DNA of 64,000 nucleotides. Origin: Listeria kieliensis. GTDB taxonomy: Bacteria > Bacillota > Bacilli > Lactobacillales > Listeriaceae. The translations under genes and the position numbers were made by a program. The stretch is from assembly GCF_003369925.1 (NCBI RefSeq), contig NZ_LARY01000001.1, positions 310,001 through 374,000 on the forward strand, in the 5' to 3' direction. A model generated the notes under the pieces. It had not been told where the DNA came from. It made no database searches and saw nothing but the letters and a program-made list of their open reading frames with translations. The first letter of the stretch is position 1; each line of letters begins with the position of its first letter. Shown here piece after piece: positions 17,651 to 26,115 of this stretch.

Positions 17651-19060
17651 TTGAAAACTTTATTGATCCGTTTTAGTCAGTTTTCACTTGGGGCGCTTGG
17701 TTCAGCCTTATTAAATTTAATTATGCTCCCAGTTACTACTTATTTTTTGACTCCTGAAGAGTATGGGAAAACGAGTATGTTTTTCTTAGCACAAACACTG
17801 CTAACTTATTTCATTTATTTGGGGTTTGATCAGGCTTTTACACGCGAATTTCATGAATATCCAGTTAAAAAAGCTTTGTTAAAACAAGCGATGGCGGTAC
17901 CACTAATTGGCGCACTGGTAATTATTATTTTTTCATTTTTACTAGCTCGTCCGATTTCTTTTCTCTTGTTTGCTGATGCTCATTATACCCATGCAGTAGA
18001 GTTGTTAGCCTTTTCCAGTTTGTTTCTCATTTTTGAACGGTTTATTTTATTATTTTTGCGGATGAAAAATCAAGCTATTCGATTTTCTATATATAGCATT
18101 GTTGTCAAGCTGATGGTTTTACTTGGCACTCTTTTAGCGCTTTTTGTTGGACCAAGAAGCTTTATTACCGTGGTTTACGGAATGCTCTTTGGACAAATTG
18201 CAGGAGACCTTTTACTGATAGTGCTACATATAGACTTGTTTCGGAAAGCGGAAGCGAAATGGGACGTCGCTTTTATCAAGCAACTTGCAAAATTCGGCTT
18301 TCCGATTGTAATTGGCACCTTTTTGTATAGCTTGCTTATCATTTTGGATAAGGTATTTTTGCGGATGTTTTCTGGGTTTCATGAACTCGGAATCTATACA
18401 GCTGCTTTTAAAGTGGCTAGTGCGCTTATGATTTTACAAGTTAGTTTTGCTAACTTCTGGGTGCCAACGGCTTATGAATGGTTTCAAGAAAAAAAACCGA
18501 TTTCTTATTATGAAACAGTTAGCCACTTCGTTATGTTAGCCATTTCTGTTGCCTTTTTAGGTTTACTGTTTTTTAAGAGGTGGTTCATTTGGATACTTTC
18601 ACCAGCTTACTTAGATGCTCAGTATATTTTTCCACTACTCACCTTTTATCCACTCATGATGACGGTGAGCGAGACAACGAATTTGGGGATTGTTTTTTCT
18701 AAACGAAGTTCTCTAAACATCTATGTGTCACTCGTTGCTGTTTTTGTCGCAACTATCTGTAACCTTTTCTTAATTCCTGTTTACGGAGCTCTTGGCGCAG
18801 CGATAGCAACAGGAACCGGGTATATTTTTTTCTTTTTAACACGCACTTATTTTTCGATGAGAAACTGGGAAGGGTTTCCAGTAAAACGGCATATTTGGAC
18901 GACACTAATTTTGTATCTGCTGGCACTTAATAGTGCTTTTTTTCGAGAAATATGGCTGGAAAAAATCTTTATTTTAATGGCCTTTGTTTGGATACTCTTT
19001 TTATATCGAAATGAATGGCGAATGCTTTTACAGTTAACAAAGAAAGGTTTGAAAATATGA
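17651..19060 (+). CDS. Wzx-like polysaccharide flippase (MOP superfamily)
   Basis: 469 residues with about 12-14 membrane helices. The N-terminal pattern SQFSLGALGSALLNLIMLP...LTPEEYGKTS is characteristic of Wzx-type flippases that move undecaprenyl-linked units outward. I chose TTG 17651 because AGAGAGGA lies about 12 bases upstream; a GTG at 17612 inside wzy has no ribosome site. The gene is followed directly by the glycosyltransferase with an ATGA overlap. Confidence 0.87.
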   Translation: MKTLLIRFSQFSLGALGSALLNLIMLPVTTYFLTPEEYGKTSMFFLAQTLLTYFIYLGFDQAFTREFHEYPVKKALLKQAMAVPLIGALVIIIFSFLLARPISFLLFADAHYTHAVELLAFSSLFLIFERFILLFLRMKNQAIRFSIYSIVVKLMVLLGTLLALFVGPRSFITVVYGMLFGQIAGDLLLIVLHIDLFRKAEAKWDVAFIKQLAKFGFPIVIGTFLYSLLIILDKVFLRMFSGFHELGIYTAAFKVASALMILQVSFANFWVPTAYEWFQEKKPISYYETVSHFVMLAISVAFLGLLFFKRWFIWILSPAYLDAQYIFPLLTFYPLMMTVSETTNLGIVFSKRSSLNIYVSLVAVFVATICNLFLIPVYGALGAAIATGTGYIFFFLTRTYFSMRNWEGFPVKRHIWTTLILYLLALNSAFFREIWLEKIFILMAFVWILFLYRNEWRMLLQLTKKGLKI

Positions 19061-20103
19061 ATATTTTAATGGTAGGGCCCGGTTCAAATGAAAAAGGCGG
19101 TATGGCAACGGTGATTTCAAATTTCAAACAATATTTTAATGAACCCGAGGTGCACCTTTTCTTTTTAGATTCTTGGACAAAAAGCAAAAAATGGAGGACG
19201 GAATATTTGGCTTATGTTCGAATTCGAAAAATGATTCATACAAAGCAAATTGATTTGGTTCATTTTCATGTGGCGCAAAAAGGCAGTTTTTTTCGTAAAG
19301 CTCTTCTTGCCAAGCTCGTCCCTAAGAATTGTCGCGTGATTTTTCACATGCATGCTTCACAGTTTGATCTTTTTTATAAGCAAAGCTCAAAACTTGCAAA
19401 ATGGTGGATTCGCCGCACTTTGAATCGACTAGATGGAGTTGTTGCTCTCAGCGAAAATTGGGCAGCCTTTTATGAGAATTTAACGAGTGCACGGGTTTCC
19501 GTTATTCCGAATGCGGTGAAGATTCCTGAGAAAACTCTTTTTAACCCGGAAGCACTCAATATTATTACATTAGGACGCGTTGGAAAGCGAAAAGGTAGCT
19601 TTGATTTGCTTGAAATTGCGAAGAAAATCTATCCGTTTTTCCCAAAAGTGCGATTTATTCTTTATGGCGACGGCGAATTAGAGGAAATCTCGAAGAAAAT
19701 TCGAGAGGAAAAGATTCAAAATGTATCTCTTGGAGGGTGGATACTTGCTGAAGAGCAAGAACGGGTTTTGCAAAACGCAATCCTTCATTTTTTACCATCG
19801 TATTCTGAAGGGCTGCCGATGGCGATTTTAGAAACAATGGGAGCTGGCATTCCAAATCTTACTACTAAAGTGGGCGGGATTCCCGAAGTTATTCGTTCTG
19901 GTGAAAACAGTTTGCTCGTGTTACCTGGCGATTTGGACGAAATGCTTGAAAAGCTGCTGTTTTTTTTGAGTGTGCCAAGGCTTCAAAATGATTTAAGTCA
20001 GGAAGCTCGTCTTACAGTTCAAAAAGATTTTTCGATCGGCAGTTATCATGCGAAATGGGTTTCTTTGTATCAAAAAACGCTCAATGATAAAAATCCTGAT
20101 TAA
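19057..20103 (+). CDS. Glycosyltransferase family 4
   Basis: 348 residues, GT-B fold GT4 enzyme. Glycine-rich N-terminus (MVGPGSNEKGGMATVI), and C-terminal donor-binding region LGRVGKRKGSFDLLEI, LYGDGELEEI, PSYSEGLPMAILETMGAG with the EX7E-type motif. It adds a sugar to the lipid-linked repeat unit in the cytosol. ATG 19057 overlaps the flippase stop (ATGA) and has AGAAAGG upstream. It is the last gene of the cluster, and no terminator follows before nagA. Confidence 0.87.
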   Translation: MNILMVGPGSNEKGGMATVISNFKQYFNEPEVHLFFLDSWTKSKKWRTEYLAYVRIRKMIHTKQIDLVHFHVAQKGSFFRKALLAKLVPKNCRVIFHMHASQFDLFYKQSSKLAKWWIRRTLNRLDGVVALSENWAAFYENLTSARVSVIPNAVKIPEKTLFNPEALNIITLGRVGKRKGSFDLLEIAKKIYPFFPKVRFILYGDGELEEISKKIREEKIQNVSLGGWILAEEQERVLQNAILHFLPSYSEGLPMAILETMGAGIPNLTTKVGGIPEVIRSGENSLLVLPGDLDEMLEKLLFFLSVPRLQNDLSQEARLTVQKDFSIGSYHAKWVSLYQKTLNDKNPD

Positions 20104-20137
20104 TTTCGCAAACTTCGGGTAAAATTGAAATGATGAG

Positions 20138-20165
20138 TTGCTTTTTTTGGGAAAAGCGGTATAAT
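20138..20165 (+). promoter_or_regulatory. Sigma-A promoter of nagA
   Basis: -35 TTGCTT at 20138-20143, 16-bp spacer, -10 TATAAT at 20160-20165, immediately followed by the NagR operator. The exact transcription start is inferred. Confidence 0.6.
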
Positions 20166-20166
20166 A

Positions 20167-20182
20167 ATTGGTATAGACCGAT
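20167..20182. promoter_or_regulatory. NagR (YvoA/DasR-type) operator
   Basis: ATTGGTATAGACCGAT, an imperfect palindrome matching the GntR/HutC-type dre motif (TGGTNTAGACCA), placed right after the -10 of the nag promoter where bound repressor would block transcription. The repressor gene is the third gene of the operon, so autoregulation is expected, with GlcNAc-6-P or GlcN-6-P as inducer by analogy to Bacillus. Confidence 0.78.
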
Positions 20183-20204
20183 TAAATTTAGGAGGCATGT
20201 GACG

Positions 20205-21338
20205 ATGGCAATAAAAGTAGTAACAAATGCAACCATTTACACTGGTAAATTGGTACTCGAAAATGCTTACATTCGTTTTGATAAACAAATTCAAGAAGTT
20301 GGTCAAATGGTGAACTTCAAACCGCAAAGTGGGGAAGAAGTCATTGATGCGAAAGGACAAAAAATTGTTCCTGGCTTTATTGATGTGCATTCACATGGTG
20401 GATACGGGCACGACGCAATGGATGCGGATCCAGAAGGCTTGAAAAAACAAGTTCGTGGAATGCTTCAAGAAGGGATTACCACTTATTTCCCAACAACGAT
20501 GACACAGTCGAAAGAAAACATCGAAAAAGCATTGCGTGTGATTAATGAAGTGGCACAAGATGAACCGCTAATTGGTGGGATTCACTTGGAAGGCCCATTT
20601 GTATCCACCGTTTTTAAAGGCGCACAACCGGAAGAATATATTATGGCGCCAGATTTAGAACTCTTTAAGAAATGGTTTGAGATTTCAGGCGGACGTATTA
20701 AGCTTGTTACTTACGATCCTGAACACGAAACTTCTCCTGCATTTGAAAACTTATGCTATGAACTAGGTGTTGTACCAAGTATTGGTCACTCAAATGATGT
20801 GCGCGAACATTTGAAAACAAGTAAAGCCACTCATGCAACGCATCTTTACAATGCTTGTCATAGAATGACGCACCGCGAACCAGGTGTTCCAGGACATGTG
20901 CTTTTAGAAGATGGCATTGAAGCGGAACTAATTGTTGATGGTATCCACGTTAATCGGGATATGGTCAAACTGGCTTACAAAATGAAAGGTGCGCACGGTA
21001 TTTCTCTTATTACGGATTCAATGCGTGCTAAAGGAATGCCAGAAGGAAAATCTGAACTTGGCGGTCAAACGGTTATTGTGAAAGACAAACAAGCACGTTT
21101 AGAAGATGGAACACTTGCTGGAAGTGTTTTAACTTACGATGATGCTTTCCGTAATATGATCGAATTTACAGGTTGTACAATTGAAGAGGCTGTCTTGATG
21201 AGTTCAGTGAACCAAGCAACAGAGTTCGGACTTACTTCAAAAGGAAGCCTTGAAGCAGGGAAAGATGCCGATTTCAACATTTTAGATCAAGATTTACAAA
21301 TTACCGCGACGTATTCGTACGGTCAAAAATATGAGTGA
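20205..21338 (+). CDS. nagA: N-acetylglucosamine-6-phosphate deacetylase
   Basis: 377 residues, amidohydrolase that converts GlcNAc-6-P to GlcN-6-P and acetate. Metal-binding and catalytic motifs are present: DVHSHGGYGHD, HLEGPF, IGHSND, THLYNACHRM and ITDSMRAKG. The start is ATG 20205 behind TTAGGAGG; in-frame codons further upstream would place it before the promoter. First gene of nagA-nagB-nagR, controlled by the operator at 20167-20182. Confidence 0.95.
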   Translation: MAIKVVTNATIYTGKLVLENAYIRFDKQIQEVGQMVNFKPQSGEEVIDAKGQKIVPGFIDVHSHGGYGHDAMDADPEGLKKQVRGMLQEGITTYFPTTMTQSKENIEKALRVINEVAQDEPLIGGIHLEGPFVSTVFKGAQPEEYIMAPDLELFKKWFEISGGRIKLVTYDPEHETSPAFENLCYELGVVPSIGHSNDVREHLKTSKATHATHLYNACHRMTHREPGVPGHVLLEDGIEAELIVDGIHVNRDMVKLAYKMKGAHGISLITDSMRAKGMPEGKSELGGQTVIVKDKQARLEDGTLAGSVLTYDDAFRNMIEFTGCTIEEAVLMSSVNQATEFGLTSKGSLEAGKDADFNILDQDLQITATYSYGQKYE

Positions 21339-21356
21339 AATGAGAGGAAAAACGAT

Positions 21357-22061
21357 ATGCAACTTATCAAAGTAGAAGACAAACTAAGTGGATCAAAAGA
21401 AGGACTTCAAATCATCGAATCTGCCATTAAAGCAGGGAAAGTGAGTACTCTTGGACTTGCAACTGGAAGCACCCCCGAAACGCTTTATGCGGAATTTATT
21501 AAAAGTGATGTAGATACGAGTGAAATTACAACTGTTAACTTAGATGAATATGTAGGTCTTGCAGCGAGCGATCCAAACAGTTATCATTACTATATGAATG
21601 ATTTGCTTTTCTCGAAAAAGAAATTTAAGGAAAGCTATTTACCGGACGGTCTTGCAGAAGATGCGGAAGCAGAATGCAGTCGTTATGAAGGAATCTTAAA
21701 CGAGCATCCGGTGGATATTCAAATTCTTGGAATTGGAACAAACGGACATATTGGGTTTAATGAACCAGGAACGCCGTTTGATTCGTTGACACATAAAGTG
21801 CTTCTTACGGAGTCAACACGTGAAGCGAACAAAATTTATTTTGAAAAAGAAGAAGATGTGCCGACACATGCGTATTCAATGGGGATTAAATCCATTATGA
21901 ATGCCAAGAAAATTATCTTGCTTGCTTTTGGGAAAAGCAAAGCAGAAGCAATCAAAGCTACGGTAAATGGACCTGTTTCAGAGGATTGCCCTGCTTCTGC
22001 ACTTCAAAATCACCCAGACGTGACGATTATTGTGGATAATGAGGCGGCTTCACTTCTGTAA
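21357..22061 (+). CDS. nagB: Glucosamine-6-phosphate deaminase
   Basis: 234 residues, the short Firmicute form lacking the allosteric C-terminal extension of the E. coli enzyme. It converts GlcN-6-P to fructose-6-P and ammonia. [21 protein letters not shown] and the catalytic [17 protein letters not shown] are intact. It lies 18 bp after nagA in the same operon. Confidence 0.95.
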   Translation: MQLIKVEDKLSGSKEGLQIIESAIKAGKVSTLGLATGSTPETLYAEFIKSDVDTSEITTVNLDEYVGLAASDPNSYHYYMNDLLFSKKKFKESYLPDGLAEDAEAECSRYEGILNEHPVDIQILGIGTNGHIGFNEPGTPFDSLTHKVLLTESTREANKIYFEKEEDVPTHAYSMGIKSIMNAKKIILLAFGKSKAEAIKATVNGPVSEDCPASALQNHPDVTIIVDNEAASLL

Positions 22062-22077
22062 AAATGAGGGCTGAAAA

Positions 22078-22800
22078 ATGATCGATAAAAAATCAGGTAT
22101 TCCAATTTACATGCAAATTCAGGCAGAAATCAAGCAAAAAATTGAAGCGGGGACATGGAAAATCGGGTCGTCCATTCCTGCCGAAAGACAACTTGCTGAA
22201 ATGTTTCATGTGAGCCGGATGACTGTGCGCCAAGCGATTCAAGGATTAGTGGATGACGGGATTTTGCAGCGGCGCGTCGGTGCGGGAACGTTCATTGCGG
22301 AAAAGAAGCTGACTGAACGACTTGAGGCGGTAACGAGTTTTACAAACTTAATGCTTCAAGAAGGAAAAGCTCCTTCAACGCGGATTGTTTCGTATGGGAT
22401 TCGTCCAGCAAGTATTCAAGAGCAAGATGCACTGAATCTTAGCGAAAATAGTAATGTCATGAAAATCGAACGGATTCGTTATGGGGATCAAGTTCCCATT
22501 TTGTTTGAAGTAGCTGCGATTCCCGAACAAATTGCGTCTCTTCTAACAAAAGAGGATATTATGGATTCCTTGTACAATGCGATTGAGACAAAACTTGGAC
22601 GGAAAATCGGCGATGCGGAGCAAGTGATGGAAGCAGCGCTTGTTTCTGAAAAAGTAGCGCCGTTCTTAGATGTGAAACTGGGTTCTCCTGTCATGAAGCT
22701 ACGGCAAATCACAGCGCTTGATGATGGTCGACCATTTGAGTTTACGCGTTCCCAGTATGTGGGAAGTCGCTTTCAGTTTGTTGCTAAAGTTAAACAATGA
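22078..22800 (+). CDS. nagR: GntR/HutC-family repressor NagR
   Basis: 240 residues: N-terminal GntR winged helix (about 5-72, GSSIPAERQLAEMFHVSRMT with TVRQAIQGL) and a C-terminal UTRA effector domain (about 90-235). By homology to Bacillus NagR/YvoA it represses the nag genes and responds to an amino-sugar phosphate. The palindrome upstream of nagA is its likely binding site. The gene ends the operon at the hairpin at 22813-22848. Confidence 0.88.
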   Translation: MIDKKSGIPIYMQIQAEIKQKIEAGTWKIGSSIPAERQLAEMFHVSRMTVRQAIQGLVDDGILQRRVGAGTFIAEKKLTERLEAVTSFTNLMLQEGKAPSTRIVSYGIRPASIQEQDALNLSENSNVMKIERIRYGDQVPILFEVAAIPEQIASLLTKEDIMDSLYNAIETKLGRKIGDAEQVMEAALVSEKVAPFLDVKLGSPVMKLRQITALDDGRPFEFTRSQYVGSRFQFVAKVKQ

Positions 22801-22812
22801 TGATTTATTTAG

Positions 22813-22848
22813 AAAAAACGCCAAAACCTTTGAGGTTTTGGCGTTTTT
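22813..22848. terminator. Bidirectional terminator, nagR / LCP gene
   Basis: Stem AACGCCAAAACCT / AGGTTTTGGCGTT with T-run on the plus strand and a matching run of A upstream, so it can serve both convergent genes. Confidence 0.88.
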
Positions 22849-22849
22849 G

Positions 22850-23779
22850 TTAGTTTAAGTTTTTCTTTAGTTCATCATGGAGCCGGGCACGTTCAGAGTC
22901 TGAAACATTGAAATACCAAGGACCGCCTGATTCTTGGCTTCCTTCTCCTTTAACTTGGAGGTTATCTACATTTGAAAGTGCTCCACGATAATTTTTAGCG
23001 ATTCGAGTAATATCAGTCATTGTAAAGTCAGTTTCAATATTATCGCCGATAGCATTTAAAATGCCATCAAATCGCCAAATGATACCGGTACTAAGGGCTT
23101 TGTTGGCGATAGCAGACATTACTTGTTGCTGTCGTTTTTGGCGCCCGAAGTCACCTTCTGAATCGGATTTCCGGATTCTAACATAAGTCAGTGCATCTTC
23201 CCCATTTAAACTGATTTTTCCTTTTTTGAAAGATTTTCCTTTGAAGTTTAAACCTTCCTTATCATTTGTAACTTTGACACCACCAACAGCATCTACAAGG
23301 TCGCGGAATCCTTCCATGTTGATTTTGATGTAGTAGTTAAACGGAATGCCGTTTAAGAATTCAGTAGCAGTGGCATCAGCCATCTTCACTCCGCCATATG
23401 CATAAGCGGCGTTAATTTTGTGTGGGTTGGAATCATATCCCGGGATAAGCGTTTTTGTATCCCGTGGTACACTAAGCATTTGAATTTTATTCGTTTTTCC
23501 ATTTACAGTAGCTGCAATTAATGTATCAGAACGCCCCTTATCGCCATCGCGTTCATCAACCCCAAGAATTAGGACAGAGAACGGTTGTTTTTTGTCAAGA
23601 GCAACAGCTGTATTTTCCTTTCCGCTAATAGGTGTATGAATTTTATTAAATGTCGAAGTCGTTTTCCAGTAAGCAAAACCTAGATAGCCGACAATCAGCA
23701 AAACAATTACAAGCAAAATGAGCAGAAAGATTTTAAGACCTTTTCTTTTCTTTTTACGTTTTCTATTTTCTGTTCGCAA
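22850..23779 (-). CDS. LytR-CpsA-Psr (LCP) family cell-wall glycopolymer ligase
   Basis: About 309 residues: a short, very basic cytoplasmic N-terminus (RKRKKKRKG), one membrane helix (about 16-38) and an extracellular LCP domain with LILGVDERDGDKGRSDTL, the arginine-rich SVPRDT and a late FGRQKRQQQV. These enzymes transfer undecaprenyl-linked glycopolymers (teichoic acid, capsule) to peptidoglycan. I favour TTG 23779 because AGGAAAGG lies nine bases before it; ATG at 23800 has no ribosome site and the ATG between overlaps it. Its divergent neighbour is TagO-like, which supports a wall-glycopolymer role, possibly including the polymer made at 12-20 kb. Confidence 0.85.
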   Translation of the reverse strand: MRTENRKRKKKRKGLKIFLLILLVIVLLIVGYLGFAYWKTTSTFNKIHTPISGKENTAVALDKKQPFSVLILGVDERDGDKGRSDTLIAATVNGKTNKIQMLSVPRDTKTLIPGYDSNPHKINAAYAYGGVKMADATATEFLNGIPFNYYIKINMEGFRDLVDAVGGVKVTNDKEGLNFKGKSFKKGKISLNGEDALTYVRIRKSDSEGDFGRQKRQQQVMSAIANKALSTGIIWRFDGILNAIGDNIETDFTMTDITRIAKNYRGALSNVDNLQVKGEGSQESGGPWYFNVSDSERARLHDELKKNLN

Positions 23780-23939
23780 ATTTGTCATCCTTTCCTGCAT
23801 ATTTACATTATCATTTTATACTACTTTTACTTGTTCGTCAGCAATTTATGAAAAATCGTTAAAAAATAGACACAAATTCTTCAAGAAGTGTTTAATCTTA
23901 AAGAAATTTTAAAAGAACAGACAAGAAACAGGATTTTCA

Positions 23940-23968
23940 TTGTTTTTCAATTTGAAAGAAAGTATAAT
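23940..23968 (+). promoter_or_regulatory. Sigma-A promoter of tagO-like gene
   Basis: -35 TTGTTT at 23940-23945, 17-bp spacer, -10 TATAAT at 23963-23968. The ribosome site AAAGGAGG for the TTG at 24010 lies shortly downstream. Confidence 0.65.
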
Positions 23969-24009
23969 TAACTATTGAATAAAGCGATAGAAAAAAGGAG
24001 GGGCCTCAC

Positions 24010-25077
24010 TTGATTTTACCCATATTGATTATTTGTCTTCTGGCTTCTTTGATTTTAACACCATTTATTCGTCAGTTAGCCCTTTATTTTGATGTGACGG
24101 ATAAGCCAGATAAAAGACGGGTAAACGTGAAACCAATACCGAGTCTTGGTGGTCTAGCCATTTATATAAGTTTCAGTATAGGCCTTTTTTTACTGCCGAT
24201 CGATAAAGTGATACTTTGGCCAATTTTTATTTCTGGAACAGTAATGATGCTTACGGGATTTATTGATGATTTATTTGAAATTAAAGCGCGATATAAACTT
24301 TTAGGTCAAGTAGTGGCTGCTTTTATTATTGTTTTTTGGGGCGGTATTACCATTGAATTTGTCAATCTACCGTTTGGTGGAGAATTGCATTTTGGTGTGT
24401 TTAGTATCCCGCTTACGATCTTATGGATTGTCGCGATTACGAATGCTGTGAATTTAATTGACGGACTAGACGGCTTAGCTGCTGGTGTTTCAACGATTGC
24501 ACTGATTACCATTTTAGGGATGGCTTTTATTATGTCAGACCCGGTTGTAATTATGCTTTCAGCACTTTTAATTGCTGCAACACTTGGATTCTTACCCTTT
24601 AACTTTAATCCAGCTAAAATTTTTATGGGAGACACAGGAGCCTTATTTTTAGGTTTTTCGATTTCTGTGCTTTCAGTGATGGGCTTTAAGAACGTTACTT
24701 TTATTTCGCTTATTGTCCCTATTTTAATTCTCGGCGTTCCGATTTCTGATACAATCATTGCGATCATTCGCCGAATGGTTACTAAACAGCCACTTGCCAT
24801 GGCAGATAAGTCGCATATCCACCATCAACTGATGGGTCTTGGATTTACTCATCGTCAAACCGTGATTTTAATTTATGCGATTTCCGCACTTTTTTCGCTT
24901 TTTTCCTTTATTTTCACGATGTCGACGGTTTGGGGTTCCGTTTTACTTATGGCCATTTTATTACTGCTTGTGGAGGTTCTGATTGAGTCACTTGGCTTAA
25001 TCGGACAAAATTATAGGCCGATCATGAAACTCTTGCGGATTGAATCTGATTCGTCAGATGAAGAGAAAACTGAATAA
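24010..25077 (+). CDS. TagO/WecA-like undecaprenyl-P GlcNAc-1-P transferase
   Basis: 355 residues with about 11 membrane helices, MraY/WecA/TagO family. The diagnostic motifs are present: DKPDKRRVN, GFIDDLFEI, NAVNLIDGLDGLAAG, MGDTGALFLGF and HIHHQLM. It forms Und-PP-GlcNAc, the primer for wall teichoic acid and related polymers. It starts with TTG behind AAAGGAGG. Listeria has, as I recall, more than one member of this family, so assigning it to teichoic acid versus another polymer is uncertain. The LCP gene is divergent from it. Confidence 0.87.
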   Translation: MILPILIICLLASLILTPFIRQLALYFDVTDKPDKRRVNVKPIPSLGGLAIYISFSIGLFLLPIDKVILWPIFISGTVMMLTGFIDDLFEIKARYKLLGQVVAAFIIVFWGGITIEFVNLPFGGELHFGVFSIPLTILWIVAITNAVNLIDGLDGLAAGVSTIALITILGMAFIMSDPVVIMLSALLIAATLGFLPFNFNPAKIFMGDTGALFLGFSISVLSVMGFKNVTFISLIVPILILGVPISDTIIAIIRRMVTKQPLAMADKSHIHHQLMGLGFTHRQTVILIYAISALFSLFSFIFTMSTVWGSVLLMAILLLLVEVLIESLGLIGQNYRPIMKLLRIESDSSDEEKTE

Positions 25078-25080
25078 ATA

Positions 25081-25117
25081 AAAGCCCGGTTTAGCATGCT
25101 AAACCGGGCTTTTTTTC
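25081..25117 (+). terminator. Rho-independent terminator
   Basis: AAAGCCCGGTTTAGCATG with its complement and a T7 run, ending the tagO-like gene. Confidence 0.9.
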
Positions 25118-25193
25118 TTAAGGGATATTGATGCAAGCGTGAAGTTGTGATACATTATTTCAGTAAGCCTAAAGGAGAAATGAGGAAAATTAA

Positions 25194-26102
25194 ATGGAAA
25201 TTATTGCGACAGCAGAATCAGCACTGCAAGCCGAAAATTTGCTTCGCGCCGGGATTGATACGCTTTATGCGGGAAACAGTCGTTTTGGACTTAGACTGCC
25301 GACTTCGTTTAGTCTTTCTGAACTAGAAGAGCTAACGAAACTCGCACATGCTTATCAAAAGGAAATTTTAGTTCCGGTCAACGGACTCATGCACAATGAG
25401 CATTTCGACGAGCTCCCTGAATTTTTAAAGGCGCTTGCTGAAATGAAGGTGGATAAAATCGCCTGCGGAGACCCTGGGGTTATTTTAACACTAGAAGAAC
25501 TCGAACTTGATTTACCTTATGTGTACGATGCGCAAACTTTTGTGACAAGTGCTGAACAAATTGATTTTTGGGTGAAACAAGGAGCGATTGGAGCGGTTCT
25601 TGCTCGAGAATTAACAAGGCCTGAACTGTTTGAAATTAGTCAAAAGTTGGATTTGCCTGTGGAAGTACTTGTTTACGGGCCGACTTGTATTCATCAGTCG
25701 AAGCGTAAACTTGTGACGAATTATTATCACATTGTGGAACTGAATGAGGATGCAAGCAAGGAACGTGGCCTGTATCTTCGCGAACCGAATGATTCAGAAA
25801 GTATGATGCCGATTTACGAAGATGAAAATGGCACGCATATTTTTAGTTCCGAAGATATTTCGATGATGCCTTATCTAAAAGAGCTTTTTGATGCGGGATT
25901 AACAACTTGGAAATTGGATGGGATTTTGATGCACGGAGCGGATTTTGTTGCGATCGCGAAGTTATTTGTCGAAGCAAAGGAAGCGCTTGAAGCAGGTAAT
26001 TTTGTTGCGGAAACCTTTGTGAATCATTTAGCAGAACTTGCGCCAAGTACGCGAAACATGAATGCTGGATTTTATTTAAAAGATCCGGATGAGGTCAAGT
26101 AA
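25194..26102 (+). CDS. U32 peptidase-family protein, TrhP1/YrrN-like
   Basis: 302 residues, the shorter member of a U32 pair. In Bacillus the two neighbours YrrN and YrrO (TrhP1/TrhP2) are needed for 5-hydroxyuridine at tRNA position 34, so a tRNA modification role is more likely than proteolysis. It has the U32 beta-barrel pattern (LYAGNSRFGLR, DPGVILTL) but its EVLVYGPTCIHQ region keeps only one cysteine of the metal-binding set found in the partner. The partner gene begins 14 bp downstream. Confidence 0.82.
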   Translation: MEIIATAESALQAENLLRAGIDTLYAGNSRFGLRLPTSFSLSELEELTKLAHAYQKEILVPVNGLMHNEHFDELPEFLKALAEMKVDKIACGDPGVILTLEELELDLPYVYDAQTFVTSAEQIDFWVKQGAIGAVLARELTRPELFEISQKLDLPVEVLVYGPTCIHQSKRKLVTNYYHIVELNEDASKERGLYLREPNDSESMMPIYEDENGTHIFSSEDISMMPYLKELFDAGLTTWKLDGILMHGADFVAIAKLFVEAKEALEAGNFVAETFVNHLAELAPSTRNMNAGFYLKDPDEVK

Positions 26103-26115
26103 GGGGGACATATCA

